A program made the position numbers and the translations under genes. The notes beneath the pieces are model-generated. The model saw nothing but the letters and a program-made list of their open reading frames with translations. It did not search any database and was not told the origin of the DNA. Positions 16,928 through 24,723 of a stretch of 64,000 nucleotides of DNA are shown in pieces. Origin of the DNA: an uncultured Bacteroidales bacterium (GTDB taxonomy: Bacteria > Bacteroidota > Bacteroidia > Bacteroidales > Muribaculaceae); the NCBI GenBank assembly GCA_902781045.1, contig CACZHT010000015.1, forward strand, positions 1 to 64,000, read 5' to 3'. Every line of letters starts with the position of its first letter. Position 1 is the first letter of the stretch.

Positions 16928-18112
16928 CTAGCGGAGTTTGTGACGATAGTAGTGCGAACGGCTCATGCCGAAATAACTGATGATAGCCAGGGCATTGACG
17001 GCCACGCCGCTCCAGAATGCGCTGGCATAGCCCAAAAGTTCGGCCACCACCCCACCCACGATGACACCCAGACCGATGCCCACATCCCACGCAACGAGGA
17101 TGGTGCTATTGGCCGTGCCACGCTGGTCGTTGCTGGCCAGGTTGATCATCATGTTCTGGAACGCCGGCCACAGGTGGCCGTTGCCCAGGCCGATGAGCAC
17201 CGCCGCGCCATAGAAGCCCCACAAGTTGGGCACGGCGACAAACAGGGTGTAGCCCACAAACGAGATACACATGCCCATCGACGCATTGTGCACCACGCGG
17301 CCTTTGCGCAATGCCGATGCCCCCTGCAGCCGCGAGCACATCAGTCCCACTGCCAGAATCAGGAAAAACGTGCCCGAGGTGCTGGTCACACCCATGGTCT
17401 CCTTGGCATAGATGGCCAGATAGGTGCTCAGCACACCATAGCTGTAGCCGAAGCCCACCATGTTGAGGAAAAGCAGGGTGCCAGCCACCAGAAAGAAGCG
17501 GTCGAGCGACAAGGCACGCTTGCCTTGTACCAACGGGCGAGGCTTGAGCTTGACCGTGGCATCGACCCACAGGCCGATGCCGGCAATCACCAGGGCCGAC
17601 CAGAAGAGCACCTCATAACTGCCCACCAGGTCAAACAGATAGATGGCCACCGTGGGTCCAGTGGCCATGGCCATGTTGTTGCTCAAGCCATAGTAGCCGA
17701 TGCCCTCGGTGCGACGGCTGCTGGGCAGCACATCGATGGCCACCGTGCTGTTCGACACGGTCAACGCGCCGAACGGCGCGCCATGCAACGTGCGAATGAT
17801 GCCAAAGAGCAGCAACGAACCGGCCGCCAGATAGCCGGCAAAGAAGATGAAGAACAGAAAATAGCATGTGAGTAACACTTGCCGGCGCGGGAACGTGTCG
17901 ACCAGATAGCCGCTGAACGGACGCGCTATCAGAGCCGCTACGGTGTATCCGCTCAACACGGCACCTATCACATCCTTGGTCGAGTGGAAGGTGTCATTGA
18001 GATAGAGCGGCAACAGCGGCATCAACAGATAGAAAGCAAAGAACAGCAAGAAATTTGCCGCACTCACCTTGATGAAATTAGCATTCCACAGTTTTTCTCT
18101 GGTCTCGGTCAT
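16928..18112 (-). CDS. Major facilitator superfamily transporter
   Basis: 394 residues with twelve predicted membrane segments and the MFS loop 2-3 motif in the form ARPFSGYLVDTFPRRQVLL. It looks like a drug/metabolite exporter or sugar transporter of the MFS_1 type; the substrate cannot be inferred. A full promoter is visible upstream on the minus strand (-33 TTTG, 20 bases, TACTTTTG at 18132-18139). It is the last chromosomal gene before the integrated element and probably forms an operon with the DUF4886 gene. Confidence 0.85.
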   Translation of the reverse strand: MTETREKLWNANFIKVSAANFLLFFAFYLLMPLLPLYLNDTFHSTKDVIGAVLSGYTVAALIARPFSGYLVDTFPRRQVLLTCYFLFFIFFAGYLAAGSLLLFGIIRTLHGAPFGALTVSNSTVAIDVLPSSRRTEGIGYYGLSNNMAMATGPTVAIYLFDLVGSYEVLFWSALVIAGIGLWVDATVKLKPRPLVQGKRALSLDRFFLVAGTLLFLNMVGFGYSYGVLSTYLAIYAKETMGVTSTSGTFFLILAVGLMCSRLQGASALRKGRVVHNASMGMCISFVGYTLFVAVPNLWGFYGAAVLIGLGNGHLWPAFQNMMINLASNDQRGTANSTILVAWDVGIGLGVIVGGVVAELLGYASAFWSGVAVNALAIISYFGMSRSHYYRHKLR

Positions 18113-18131
18113 AGCATAATTTTTGACGATG

Positions 18132-18163
18132 CAAAAGTACTGCTAAATACCGAATGTGGCAAA
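18132..18163 (-). promoter_or_regulatory. Promoter of the MFS-DUF4886 operon
   Basis: Minus-strand TTTG (18160-18163) and TACTTTTG (18132-18139) separated by 20 bases, a good match to the Bacteroidetes -33/-7 promoter. The rest of the gap up to 18385 shows no gene. Confidence 0.6.
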
Positions 18164-18385
18164 TTTTTCAGGCTTTAGACTTATGTTGTTGGCTTTTAGC
18201 TGTGCGCGATATTGACAGTGTTGTTCATGCCGTGTGTGTTTCGCTGTCGACCAATTTGCTGCACAAGCCGCATGATTTTCCCCTGCAAGTAGCCACAACT
18301 GACACTGACAAAAGGTGAAACCATTTCAGAAACTTTTTAACATCAAAGAAAATCGCCAGCTTGCTGAATCACAGCACACTAGCGA

Positions 18386-18414
18386 TTTAAATTGTGAACC
18401 CGTGGGGAGTCGAA
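18386..18414. other. Left attachment site (att core copy)
   Basis: 29 bases identical to 24988-25016; the match extends to 34 bases with one mismatch when the preceding TAGCG is included. It contains the last part of a tRNA-Arg 3' end without the rest of the tRNA, as expected at the far junction after integration. Sequence left of it (18164-18385) should be host DNA originally downstream of the tRNA; no gene is seen there. Confidence 0.88.
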
Positions 18415-18549
18415 AGCGTGAAAGATTGGGAATTTGGCGACATCAGCAATAACGTCAGTATATTTCCATAATGAAATGTAAGCCAATTATTTATAATTAC
18501 AATTTTTGTTTCATTAGTTTTCGTGGATTTTCAATATCTTTAATTTAAG

Positions 18550-18590
18550 TCGCCAAAAAGTCGCCAAAAGTTTTGCCATGTCGCCAAAAA
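18550..18590 (+). repeat. Left integrase arm-type repeats (TCGCCAAAA x3)
   Basis: Three direct copies of TCGCCAAAA(A/G) at 18550-18559, 18561-18570 and 18581-18590, the first two 11 bases apart. The same motif with the same 11-base spacing recurs inside the right end (24921-24941). They lie over and next to the integrase promoter, so integrase binding could also repress its own gene. Confidence 0.65.
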
Positions 18591-18602
18591 CACCTACCTT
18601 TG
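18572..18602 (+). promoter_or_regulatory. Integrase promoter
   Basis: TTTG (18572-18575) and TACCTTTG (18595-18602) with a 19-base spacer, an excellent Bacteroidetes promoter, 28 bases before the integrase ATG. The third arm-type repeat lies in the spacer. Confidence 0.7.
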
Positions 18603-18630
18603 TACCATCACAAACAGAAATATTGACATC

Positions 18631-20052
18631 ATGGCAACAATCGTTCTATCATTATCGGCAAAGACCGACAAAGCCACCTCACAACATGAGGTGTTAATCC
18701 GTTTCTTTCATGGGCGCATAAACCAGAGGGCAAAGACCAACATTTTCGTTCACCCCGACTATTGGAGTGATGAGCAACAAACTATCGTGATACCGAATTG
18801 GCGATTGCTCAACGATGAAAAAAAACAAATCAAAGATGAGTTGCAGCTAAAGACCGACCGACTGAACCAAATCGTGTCGTTGGTGCAATCGTCATTCCAA
18901 GCAGCCGACAAAAACAACCTTGCCAAAGATTGGTTGAAGTCTTTGATTAATGGGTTCAATTTCCCAGAGGCGACCGCAACCGATGAGGCACAGTCTAAAC
19001 AACACAATCATTCATTCTTTGATTGGTTTGAATTGTTCCTGAAAACGAAAGACTACCCAGAGAGCAGCACAAAGTCTTTTCGTGTTCTGGAACGTGCGTT
19101 AGGGCGTTATCAGGGTTTTGTCAGGGCAAAGCGTGACAAGTCTTTCACTCTTGACATTGACACCATCACGAGAGACACCGTTAACGATTTCTTTGATTAC
19201 TTTAAGAACGAGTTTAAGTATGTGGAGAAATACCCGAAACTCTATATGGGTTTGTTGTGTGATTACCCCACCGAGATAACGACAAAGCATAAGACCCCGA
19301 AGATAACGGAACGTGGCCACAATCACATTGTCAACCTTAAAAAGAAGTTCAAACGCTTTTTCTTGTGGCTTAACAAAGAGGGCTATTCAAGCAACCACCC
19401 ATTTGATGGCGTTGAAATCAAGTCGGAGAAATACGGCGACCCCATAATTCTTTCACTTGATGAGCGCAACAAGATTGCCGACTTTGATTTATCGGCCACA
19501 CCACATTTAGAGCGTCAACGTGATGTGTTCGTGTTCCAATGCCTGATTGGTTGCCGTGTAAGTGATTTGCTCAAAATGACACCCGACAATGTTGTTGATG
19601 GTCAAGTTCAGTACATCCCCCGAAAGACCATTGATAACAAAGCCGTAACCGCCGAGATACCATTGAACAAACGTGCATTGGCAATTTTATCAAAATATAA
19701 AGATTTTGATATGTCACCATATCGGAGCAAAGTTAATTCAAGACCTTTGTTGCCGTTCATATCGGCTCAAAAGTACAATGAGGCTATCAAGGAAATATTC
19801 AAAGTGTGCGGCATCAATCGTTTGGTCACGGTTCTTAATCCGATTTCAGGCGAACAAGAAAATAAACCGATGTATGAGGTTGCAAGCAGCCACATGGCAC
19901 GGCGTTGTTTCGTGGGCAACCTATACAACCAGATACAAGACCCGAACTTGATAAGTTCAATGAGCGGTCACGTTGAGGGCAGTAGGGAGTTCGCACGATA
20001 CCGCAAAATCGAGAGAGATGCCAAGAAAAAAGCGGTTGACCTGATAAATTAA
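18631..20052 (+). CDS. Tyrosine recombinase / integrase
   Basis: 473 residues. The N-terminal part (about 1-120) is an arm-binding-like domain, then a SAM-like core-binding domain (about 125-240), then the catalytic domain. All catalytic residues are visible: R309 in IGCRVSD, a lysine in PRKT, H421 and R424 in SSHMARR, H447 in SGHVEG and the nucleophile Y457 in FARYRKI. It resembles Bacteroides transposon/NBU integrases. It should recombine the element into and out of tRNA-Arg(CCG). The promoter and arm-site repeats lie directly upstream. AT-rich codon use differs from the chromosomal neighbours. Confidence 0.94.
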   Translation: MATIVLSLSAKTDKATSQHEVLIRFFHGRINQRAKTNIFVHPDYWSDEQQTIVIPNWRLLNDEKKQIKDELQLKTDRLNQIVSLVQSSFQAADKNNLAKDWLKSLINGFNFPEATATDEAQSKQHNHSFFDWFELFLKTKDYPESSTKSFRVLERALGRYQGFVRAKRDKSFTLDIDTITRDTVNDFFDYFKNEFKYVEKYPKLYMGLLCDYPTEITTKHKTPKITERGHNHIVNLKKKFKRFFLWLNKEGYSSNHPFDGVEIKSEKYGDPIILSLDERNKIADFDLSATPHLERQRDVFVFQCLIGCRVSDLLKMTPDNVVDGQVQYIPRKTIDNKAVTAEIPLNKRALAILSKYKDFDMSPYRSKVNSRPLLPFISAQKYNEAIKEIFKVCGINRLVTVLNPISGEQENKPMYEVASSHMARRCFVGNLYNQIQDPNLISSMSGHVEGSREFARYRKIERDAKKKAVDLIN

Positions 20053-20058
20053 CGGCGT

Positions 20059-20133
20059 GGTTGTATGGTTGTAGGTTGTAGGTGTTCAAGTGTTCAACCC
20101 GATGAACGTGTGAACACCTTGAACAAGTTGAAC
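20059..20133. repeat. GGTTGTA heptamers plus periodic GTTCA/TGAAC array (copy 1)
   Basis: Three GGTTGTA units (20059, 20067, 20074) run into GTTCA at 20084 and 20092, followed by the inverted form TGAAC at 20103, 20111, 20120 and 20129. Unit spacing is 8-9 bases. GGTGTTCA (20081-20088) and TGAACACC (20111-20118) are perfect complements, so the centre can also form a hairpin. It sits just after the integrase stop. Confidence 0.7.
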
Positions 20134-20167
20134 AACGATAAAACACCGATAACATCACATTAGAAAT

Positions 20168-20971
20168 ATGAATAGTGTTTGGGATTCCACCATTAGCGAG
20201 AGATTGAGTAGCGGAACGTCAGTAATTGATGAACTGTTCCAATGTATTGTAGATTATAATGCCGATTGCGCGTTAAGGCTATTGCACCCATCACGCTTTG
20301 ATGGGCGAGATATGGCATTTGAATTGCGAGAGGGCTTTTCGTGGTGCAAGGACAATGTGCAATCGTTTTGTAAACAAGTGTTGGATTATCCGCTCAAATC
20401 CAGAGTTCTGGATTTATTCAGAATGATTACCATCCTTATACGAGATTACGACAAGCAACTCGCAAATGATGACACAGACCCAAAAGGTTTAATTTGGTAC
20501 TGCATAAATCTAGTTTATCAGTTTGGGCAAGAACTATTACCGCAACGAGGTTTGAATGTGCCGCCGATTGTTCAGGGCATATTGTATCGGTCAATCACGT
20601 TACCCGAACCATCATCATCGCCATCAGTTCAAGCGACCGCAAAAGACAATGTGCCATTGCCCGATTTTCCTATAACAGAGGGTGTCATGTCGGCGTTGTA
20701 TTCACTTCTAACTGATAAAGGAGTGATTACTGTTGATATGCAAACTTTCACCGATGCCATTACGCACGCTAATATGAAAAAGTTATGGGATGAGGCTGGA
20801 GTATTGCGTAAACGCAACCAATTAAGGTGTGTTATTCGCTATCTTAAAGATAAGTTTGACCCCGATTGGTTGGCTTGTGTAAAAGCTAATGGAATACCCG
20901 AAAATATCACGTCTTTTAATCGTGAAACGATAGGCGATTTTGAAAGTGAAGTGAGGAGGTTATTGTTATAG
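20168..20971 (+). CDS. Hypothetical element protein
   Basis: 267 residues, soluble, no signal peptide or membrane segment. I do not recognise a family. The N-terminal 140 residues look all-helical (LFQCIVDYNADCALRLL, LDLFRMITILIRDYDKQL). A Ser/Pro-rich linker (LPEPSSSPSVQ) leads to a C-terminal part of about 100 residues with a possible DNA-binding helical region (FTDAITHANMKKLWDEAG). The gene lies between the integrase and the HTH gene, after a GTTCA array, and is followed by a good terminator at 21009-21045. A regulatory role is possible but unsupported by motifs. Confidence 0.7.
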   Translation: MNSVWDSTISERLSSGTSVIDELFQCIVDYNADCALRLLHPSRFDGRDMAFELREGFSWCKDNVQSFCKQVLDYPLKSRVLDLFRMITILIRDYDKQLANDDTDPKGLIWYCINLVYQFGQELLPQRGLNVPPIVQGILYRSITLPEPSSSPSVQATAKDNVPLPDFPITEGVMSALYSLLTDKGVITVDMQTFTDAITHANMKKLWDEAGVLRKRNQLRCVIRYLKDKFDPDWLACVKANGIPENITSFNRETIGDFESEVRRLLL

Positions 20972-21008
20972 AAACACTTTCAAACACTTTTAGGAAAGCA
21001 TGACTTTG

Positions 21009-21045
21009 AACCGCTGAAATACAATGTTTTAGCGGTTATTTTTAT
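21009..21045 (+). terminator. Rho-independent terminator after the hypothetical gene
   Basis: Stem AACCGCT (21009-21015) / AGCGGTT (21031-21037), 15-base loop, followed by a T-rich tract. It separates the int-side transcript from the HTH-ATPase-primase operon. Confidence 0.65.
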
Positions 21046-21051
21046 TTACCA

Positions 21052-21105
21052 AAGTGTTTGCAATACTTGCAACACTTGACACCTGATATTGCCATTGTAA
21101 CTTTG
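21052..21105 (+). promoter_or_regulatory. Promoter with overlapping palindromic operator for the replication operon
   Basis: TTG (21076-21078), a 19-base spacer and TAACTTTG (21098-21105) form a strong promoter. A near-perfect palindrome, AAGTGTT-t-GCAA (21052-21063) / TTGC-AACACTT (21067-21077), overlaps the -33 element. That placement fits an operator where a bound repressor blocks polymerase. The leader to the ATG at 21211 is about 100 bases. Confidence 0.6.
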
Positions 21106-21210
21106 CCGTGTCGAAAGCGATGAACACCGACATTGCCCAGACCATTCGGCAAACGAAATGCGCCATCGGTGAGTGCATGGGGAGAGCCGCAACAATTAAA
21201 TTCATTAAAT

Positions 21211-21516
21211 ATGACAACGAATTTAGTTGCGCTTGCAAAGGAATGCCCAAACCTACAAGTAACAATAACATTGGGCGACTTGATGGAGGCTAACACATTG
21301 CTGATAGCCGACACCAAACGAGAGTTGGAACAACTGATAACCGACCAGAACACCGAAACATATCCGAGCCGTGACAAGGTCATGGAGTTGTTGGGCGTGA
21401 GTGAGGCCACATTGTGGAGATGGGCGAAAAACGGTTATCTCGTTCCGTTGAACGTGGGGGGGAAACGCCGTTACCGCATGAGTGATGTCAAACGAATTTT
21501 GGAGGGCGAGAAATGA
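21211..21516 (+). CDS. Excisionase-like helix-turn-helix (MerR/HTH_17) protein
   Basis: 101 residues. The C-terminal half is a winged-helix HTH_17 domain: YPSRDKVMELLGVSEATLWRWAKNGYLVPLNVGGKRRYRMSDVKRIL, with the recognition helix around SEATLWRWA and the wing in GGKRRY. Small proteins of this type are excisionases or regulators in Bacteroides elements. The ATG at 21211 is preferred over the longer frame from 21133. The stop overlaps the ATPase start (ATGA), so they are translationally coupled. It is a candidate binder of the upstream palindrome or of the end repeats. Confidence 0.82.
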   Translation: MTTNLVALAKECPNLQVTITLGDLMEANTLLIADTKRELEQLITDQNTETYPSRDKVMELLGVSEATLWRWAKNGYLVPLNVGGKRRYRMSDVKRILEGEK

Positions 21517-22751
21517 ACACATTAGATGCCAACAAGGTCAATGACCCCAACAACCTCGATGAGGTATTTGCCGCCATGCGTGACGAGATGTTAAGCGGTC
21601 AAGAATACCCATTGCAGCCGATAATGCAGCCGCAGAGCGCACCAGAGGCGACCGCCGAACAACAACACAATGCGAGCAACGAAACGCCCACAGAGGCCAT
21701 TTGTGATGATGACACCGCCGCACCACAAAGCAGCATAACGCCGACCGATGCACATGGGTTCGATTTCTCAAAGACTGACAACCCCAGGCCGAACCCGAAT
21801 GTTGGATTGTTCACCATCAAAGCAGCCAATGAATGGATTGATGAAGCAAGCAACCGACCGATGCCGTGCAAGTTGTTCGGGCAATTATGGTTTGAACATG
21901 AGATTTGCATTTTGTTTTCTGATAGCAATTTGGGCAAATCCATTCTTGCCGTGCAAATCGCCGATGCCGTTAGTCGTGGAAACGGTGCGTTGTCTGGAAT
22001 GGCGATGGAGGCGCAACCGCAAACGGTTCTTTACTTTGATTTTGAGTTGAGCGACAAACAATTTGAGGTGCGTTATATCGGTGACGATGGCAAGCATTAT
22101 CAATTCTCGCAAAACTTGAAACGCGTGGAGATTAACCCCGATGTCAGCGAATATCCTGATGGGTGCGATTTTGAGGAATATATCAAGATTTCTTTGCAGC
22201 AAGCAGTTGAGGAATTGGGCGCAAAGGTGATTATTCTTGACAACATCACCTATTTAAGCCGTGAAACCGAGAAAGCGAAAGACGCATTGCCGTTGATGAA
22301 ATGGTTAAAATCATTTGGGCGAAAATACAACCTTTCAATTCTCGTTCTGGCGCACACCCCAAAACGTAACATGGCAAATCCCATCACCAAGAATGATTTG
22401 CAGGGCAGCAAGATGTTGTATAACTTTTGTGATGGTTGCTTTGCCATCGGTGAGAGTACAAAGAGCAATCAATTGCGATACATCAAAGAGTTAAAACAAC
22501 GCAACGTTTCTTTTGCTTTTGATGCCGACAACGTGATTGTGTGTGAGATTGTTAAGCCTGATAATTTTCTGATGTTCCGTTTCGTGGAATATGGTTGCGA
22601 GAGCGAGCATTTGCGACAACTTACCGACAATGACCGTGAAAGTATGATTGAACGTGTCAAAGAGTTGTCGGCAAAAGGTAAGTCGCAACGTGACATCGCC
22701 ACGGAATTAGGCATTAGCGTGGGTTCAGTTAATCGTTACCTCAAAAAGTAG
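21513..22751 (+). CDS. RecA/RepA-like replication ATPase with C-terminal HTH
   Basis: 412 residues. The first ~100 are low-complexity and acidic. The ATPase core has a Walker A-like loop SDSNLGKS (K142; the first residue is not glycine), a FDFELS segment and Walker B VIILDN (D243), followed by a sensor-like LVLAHTPK. This matches AAA_25/RepA hexameric helicase-like proteins of plasmids and phages. The C-terminus adds a helix-turn-helix (SQRDIATELGISVGSVNRYL) that could bind the GTTCA repeats starting directly at its stop codon. With the primase-like gene downstream it likely initiates replication of the excised element. The unusual P-loop is an oddity. Confidence 0.82.
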   Translation: MNTLDANKVNDPNNLDEVFAAMRDEMLSGQEYPLQPIMQPQSAPEATAEQQHNASNETPTEAICDDDTAAPQSSITPTDAHGFDFSKTDNPRPNPNVGLFTIKAANEWIDEASNRPMPCKLFGQLWFEHEICILFSDSNLGKSILAVQIADAVSRGNGALSGMAMEAQPQTVLYFDFELSDKQFEVRYIGDDGKHYQFSQNLKRVEINPDVSEYPDGCDFEEYIKISLQQAVEELGAKVIILDNITYLSRETEKAKDALPLMKWLKSFGRKYNLSILVLAHTPKRNMANPITKNDLQGSKMLYNFCDGCFAIGESTKSNQLRYIKELKQRNVSFAFDADNVIVCEIVKPDNFLMFRFVEYGCESEHLRQLTDNDRESMIERVKELSAKGKSQRDIATELGISVGSVNRYLKK

Positions 22752-22808
22752 TTCAAGCGTTCATGGTGTTCAAGCGTTCAACGTGTGAATGACTTGAACA
22801 CTGTGAAC
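22751..22808. repeat. GTTCA array, copy 2 (13-bp direct repeats)
   Basis: GTTCAAGCGTTCA occurs perfectly twice (22751-22763 and 22768-22780), followed by inverted TGAAC units at 22795 and 22804. GTTCA starts fall at 22751, 22759, 22768 and 22776, spacing 8-9-8, the same periodicity as in the arrays at 20084 and 24724. It fills the gap between the ATPase and primase genes. Confidence 0.7.
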
Positions 22809-22823
22809 ATAATCCAGAACAAC

Positions 22824-23759
22824 ATGATACAACAACATCAATATCAGTTGGCGAAACGTGGTAAATGGATTTGTCCAGAGTGTGGCCGCAAAACATTCGT
22901 GTGCTATGTTGATGCCAATGGCAACGTGCTTAATGAGAGCGTGGGCAAGTGCGACCGAGCCGACAAGTGCGCATATCATTACCCACCCAGAGAGTATTTT
23001 GCCGACAACAAGATTGTGCGTGATGCCAAGCAGCACCGCCGACCATCACGCCCGATGTTCCGACCTCAACCCACCTACATTGACCCAGACATTTTCAAGC
23101 AGTCAGTAGTCGCCACCATGAGCCACCGCAACAATCTCGTTGGCTATCTCAAAACCATGTTCGGTGACGATAGAGTTAACCAGATGGTTCGGGATTACTA
23201 CATTGGCACATCAAAGCATTTTGGAGGTGCTGCAACGGTATTCTGGCAAATAGATAGATACGGCAAAATTCATCGCGGCAAGGTCATGCAGTACAACCCC
23301 ATCAACGGCAAGCGAGTTAAAGAGCCGTTTGCGATGGTAACAACGGTTCACAAGCTGATGAATTTGGGCGACAACTTGCCGCCACAATGCTTGTTCGGGG
23401 AACACCTTTTGAGCAAATATCCCGACAAACTTGTGGCCATCGTTGAGAGCGAGAAAACCGCCATGATAGCCAGCACCGAAATCTGGGATTGCGTCTTTCT
23501 CGCTTGCGGTGGGTGCGGCAACTTGACCCCGACCATGTGTGAGCCGTTGAGAGGCCGCAACGTGGTTCTGTTCCCTGACAATGGTCAGTTCGACAAATGG
23601 CAAGAGAAAGGGCGCAGCTTGCGGCATATCTTCAAGACCTTGCAGATTGCCGACATCATGGAACGAGAGGCCGTCAACGAGGGCGATGACATTGGCGACC
23701 TGATTGTCGCTCCTGACTTTGACATCACCAAAATTGATTTAGGATTGCATGAACTTTGA
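22824..23759 (+). CDS. Primase-like protein (zinc ribbon plus TOPRIM-like, DUF6371 type)
   Basis: 311 residues from ATG 22824; a GTG at 22785 would add 13 residues inside the GTTCA array. The N-terminus holds a zinc-binding motif: CPECG, then CDRADKC followed by AYH. The middle region (IGTSKHFGGAATVFWQID) and VAIVESEKTAMIAS resemble the TOPRIM glutamate motif, and NVVLFPDNGQ resembles the second acidic motif. This layout matches the DUF6371/primase-like proteins of Bacteroides mobilizable elements. It should prime DNA synthesis together with the upstream ATPase. In NBU elements a mobilization gene usually follows; none does here. Confidence 0.8.
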   Translation: MIQQHQYQLAKRGKWICPECGRKTFVCYVDANGNVLNESVGKCDRADKCAYHYPPREYFADNKIVRDAKQHRRPSRPMFRPQPTYIDPDIFKQSVVATMSHRNNLVGYLKTMFGDDRVNQMVRDYYIGTSKHFGGAATVFWQIDRYGKIHRGKVMQYNPINGKRVKEPFAMVTTVHKLMNLGDNLPPQCLFGEHLLSKYPDKLVAIVESEKTAMIASTEIWDCVFLACGGCGNLTPTMCEPLRGRNVVLFPDNGQFDKWQEKGRSLRHIFKTLQIADIMEREAVNEGDDIGDLIVAPDFDITKIDLGLHEL

Positions 23760-23874
23760 GCAACCTACACAAAGCGTGCAGAGTGCTTGTTAAAGCGATG
23801 TTTGCGGTTGGGGCTAGCAACTGCCCATCAAGGGAAAATAACGCCATTGTAGGGCATTTCTAGCGGCCTAGAAT

Positions 23875-23912
23875 AGAACGGACGGAATAAGCAACACCGT
23901 CCGTTCTTTTCT
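23875..23912 (+). terminator. Terminator downstream of the primase-like gene
   Basis: Perfect 11-bp stem AGAACGGACGG (23875-23885) / CCGTCCGTTCT (23897-23907) with an 11-base loop and a T-rich tail. Confidence 0.7.
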
Positions 23913-24607
23913 TTGTCCTGACTAGCGCATGGCCGGCACGGAAAGTCAGCCCATCACCCCAAGGGGAAAGGGGGAGTTTCTTTTGTGCAGAAGCCATTAC
24001 AACCGCCCTACCTACCTTTGCGTGAAAAAAATCTGATTTTGGATTTTCATAAAACCACTATGCACAAAAATGGGATTTTGAAAAATAGACTTTTTTCACG
24101 GTGCATGAGGCGAGGGGTTTTCTATGGGAACACCATAATTTGCACGCCCCTACCGGGTGCGTCACGCTGACACATATCTGCATCATCAGCGAATTGTTAC
24201 GCACAGATTCGTCACCAGCAACGCACGCGCGCGAAATAATATTTTTAGATATATTTAAAAGAAAGAAATATATAAAGAAAGAAAGCACGAATCCTGCTAG
24301 AAAGGTATGCGCACACAATCGGCATGGAGAGTCCTCACTGCCGCCAGCTGGTCACCCATGTAGCACACCGACCGCCAGCACCAAGAACGACCACAGGAAA
24401 TAGAGCCAGCAAGCACCATCAAGAGGTAATCGGCAAAGTTATGCCGAAGTTATAGCCCCAGCCCTTTATTTTACTAGGACTAGAGCCGACTATAACCTAT
24501 AACCATGTAACTAGAGAAATTCAGCCGCAAGTGCTGGCCACCCATAGGCGACACAACCATCATGAGGCCGACCACCAAGAGTCAGCCCCGAAAGATTGAC
24601 AAGGTTC
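23913..24607. other. Gene-poor segment of the element, possible oriT region
   Basis: No convincing coding sequence. Visible structure includes a G-rich stretch CCCCAAGGGGAAAGGGGG (23957-23974), a -7-like box TACCTTTG (24013-24020), a small stem TATGG/CCATA near 24123-24137 and an AT-rich purine tract with repeated GAAAGAAA near 24264-24287. A 36-residue ORF starting at 24061 follows the box but resembles nothing I know. The position after the primase is where NBU-type elements carry oriT and a relaxase gene, so it may be a relaxase-less oriT; that is speculative. Confidence 0.3.
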
Positions 24608-24638
24608 TTGCAGCTATCAGAAGAAAGTTGTACCTTTG
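24608..24638 (+). promoter_or_regulatory. Promoter of the candidate small RNA
   Basis: TTG (24608-24610), 20 bases, then TACCTTTG (24631-24638), a good Bacteroidetes promoter with no ORF behind it. Confidence 0.55.
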
Positions 24639-24644
24639 CATCAT

Positions 24645-24713
24645 CATTGACCTATGTCAATATTTCTAATGTGACACGGCGTTGTTTGGTGTGATACCTG
24701 ACAACGCTTTTTT
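24645..24713 (+). ncRNA. Candidate ~70-nt small RNA
   Basis: Seven bases after the -7 box comes a hairpin TTGAC-ctat-GTCAA (24647-24660). A second compound hairpin follows, GCGTTGT (24679-24685) / ACAACGC (24701-24707), with an inner GGT/ACC stem, ending in six T residues (24708-24713). Promoter, two hairpins and U-tract fit a discrete small RNA rather than a leader, since no ORF follows. It contains ATGTCAATATTTCT (24654-24667), the exact complement of a stretch in the integrase leader (18616-18629), so pairing with the integrase mRNA just before its ATG is possible. Confidence 0.5.
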
Positions 24714-24723
24714 GTGTCGCCGT

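Noticed and set aside
16763..17875. 370-residue plus-strand ORF within the MFS gene
   Set aside because: His/Gln/Arg-rich, typical antisense reading of GC-rich DNA; the minus strand encodes a clear transporter.
21108..21293. 61-residue ORF in the leader of the HTH gene
   Set aside because: It overlaps the real HTH start in another frame; a leader peptide is possible but nothing supports it beyond an open frame.
24101..24403. 100-residue ORF in the gene-poor end of the element
   Set aside because: It crosses AT-rich tracts and small palindromes with no ribosome site or recognisable domain; treated as noncoding.
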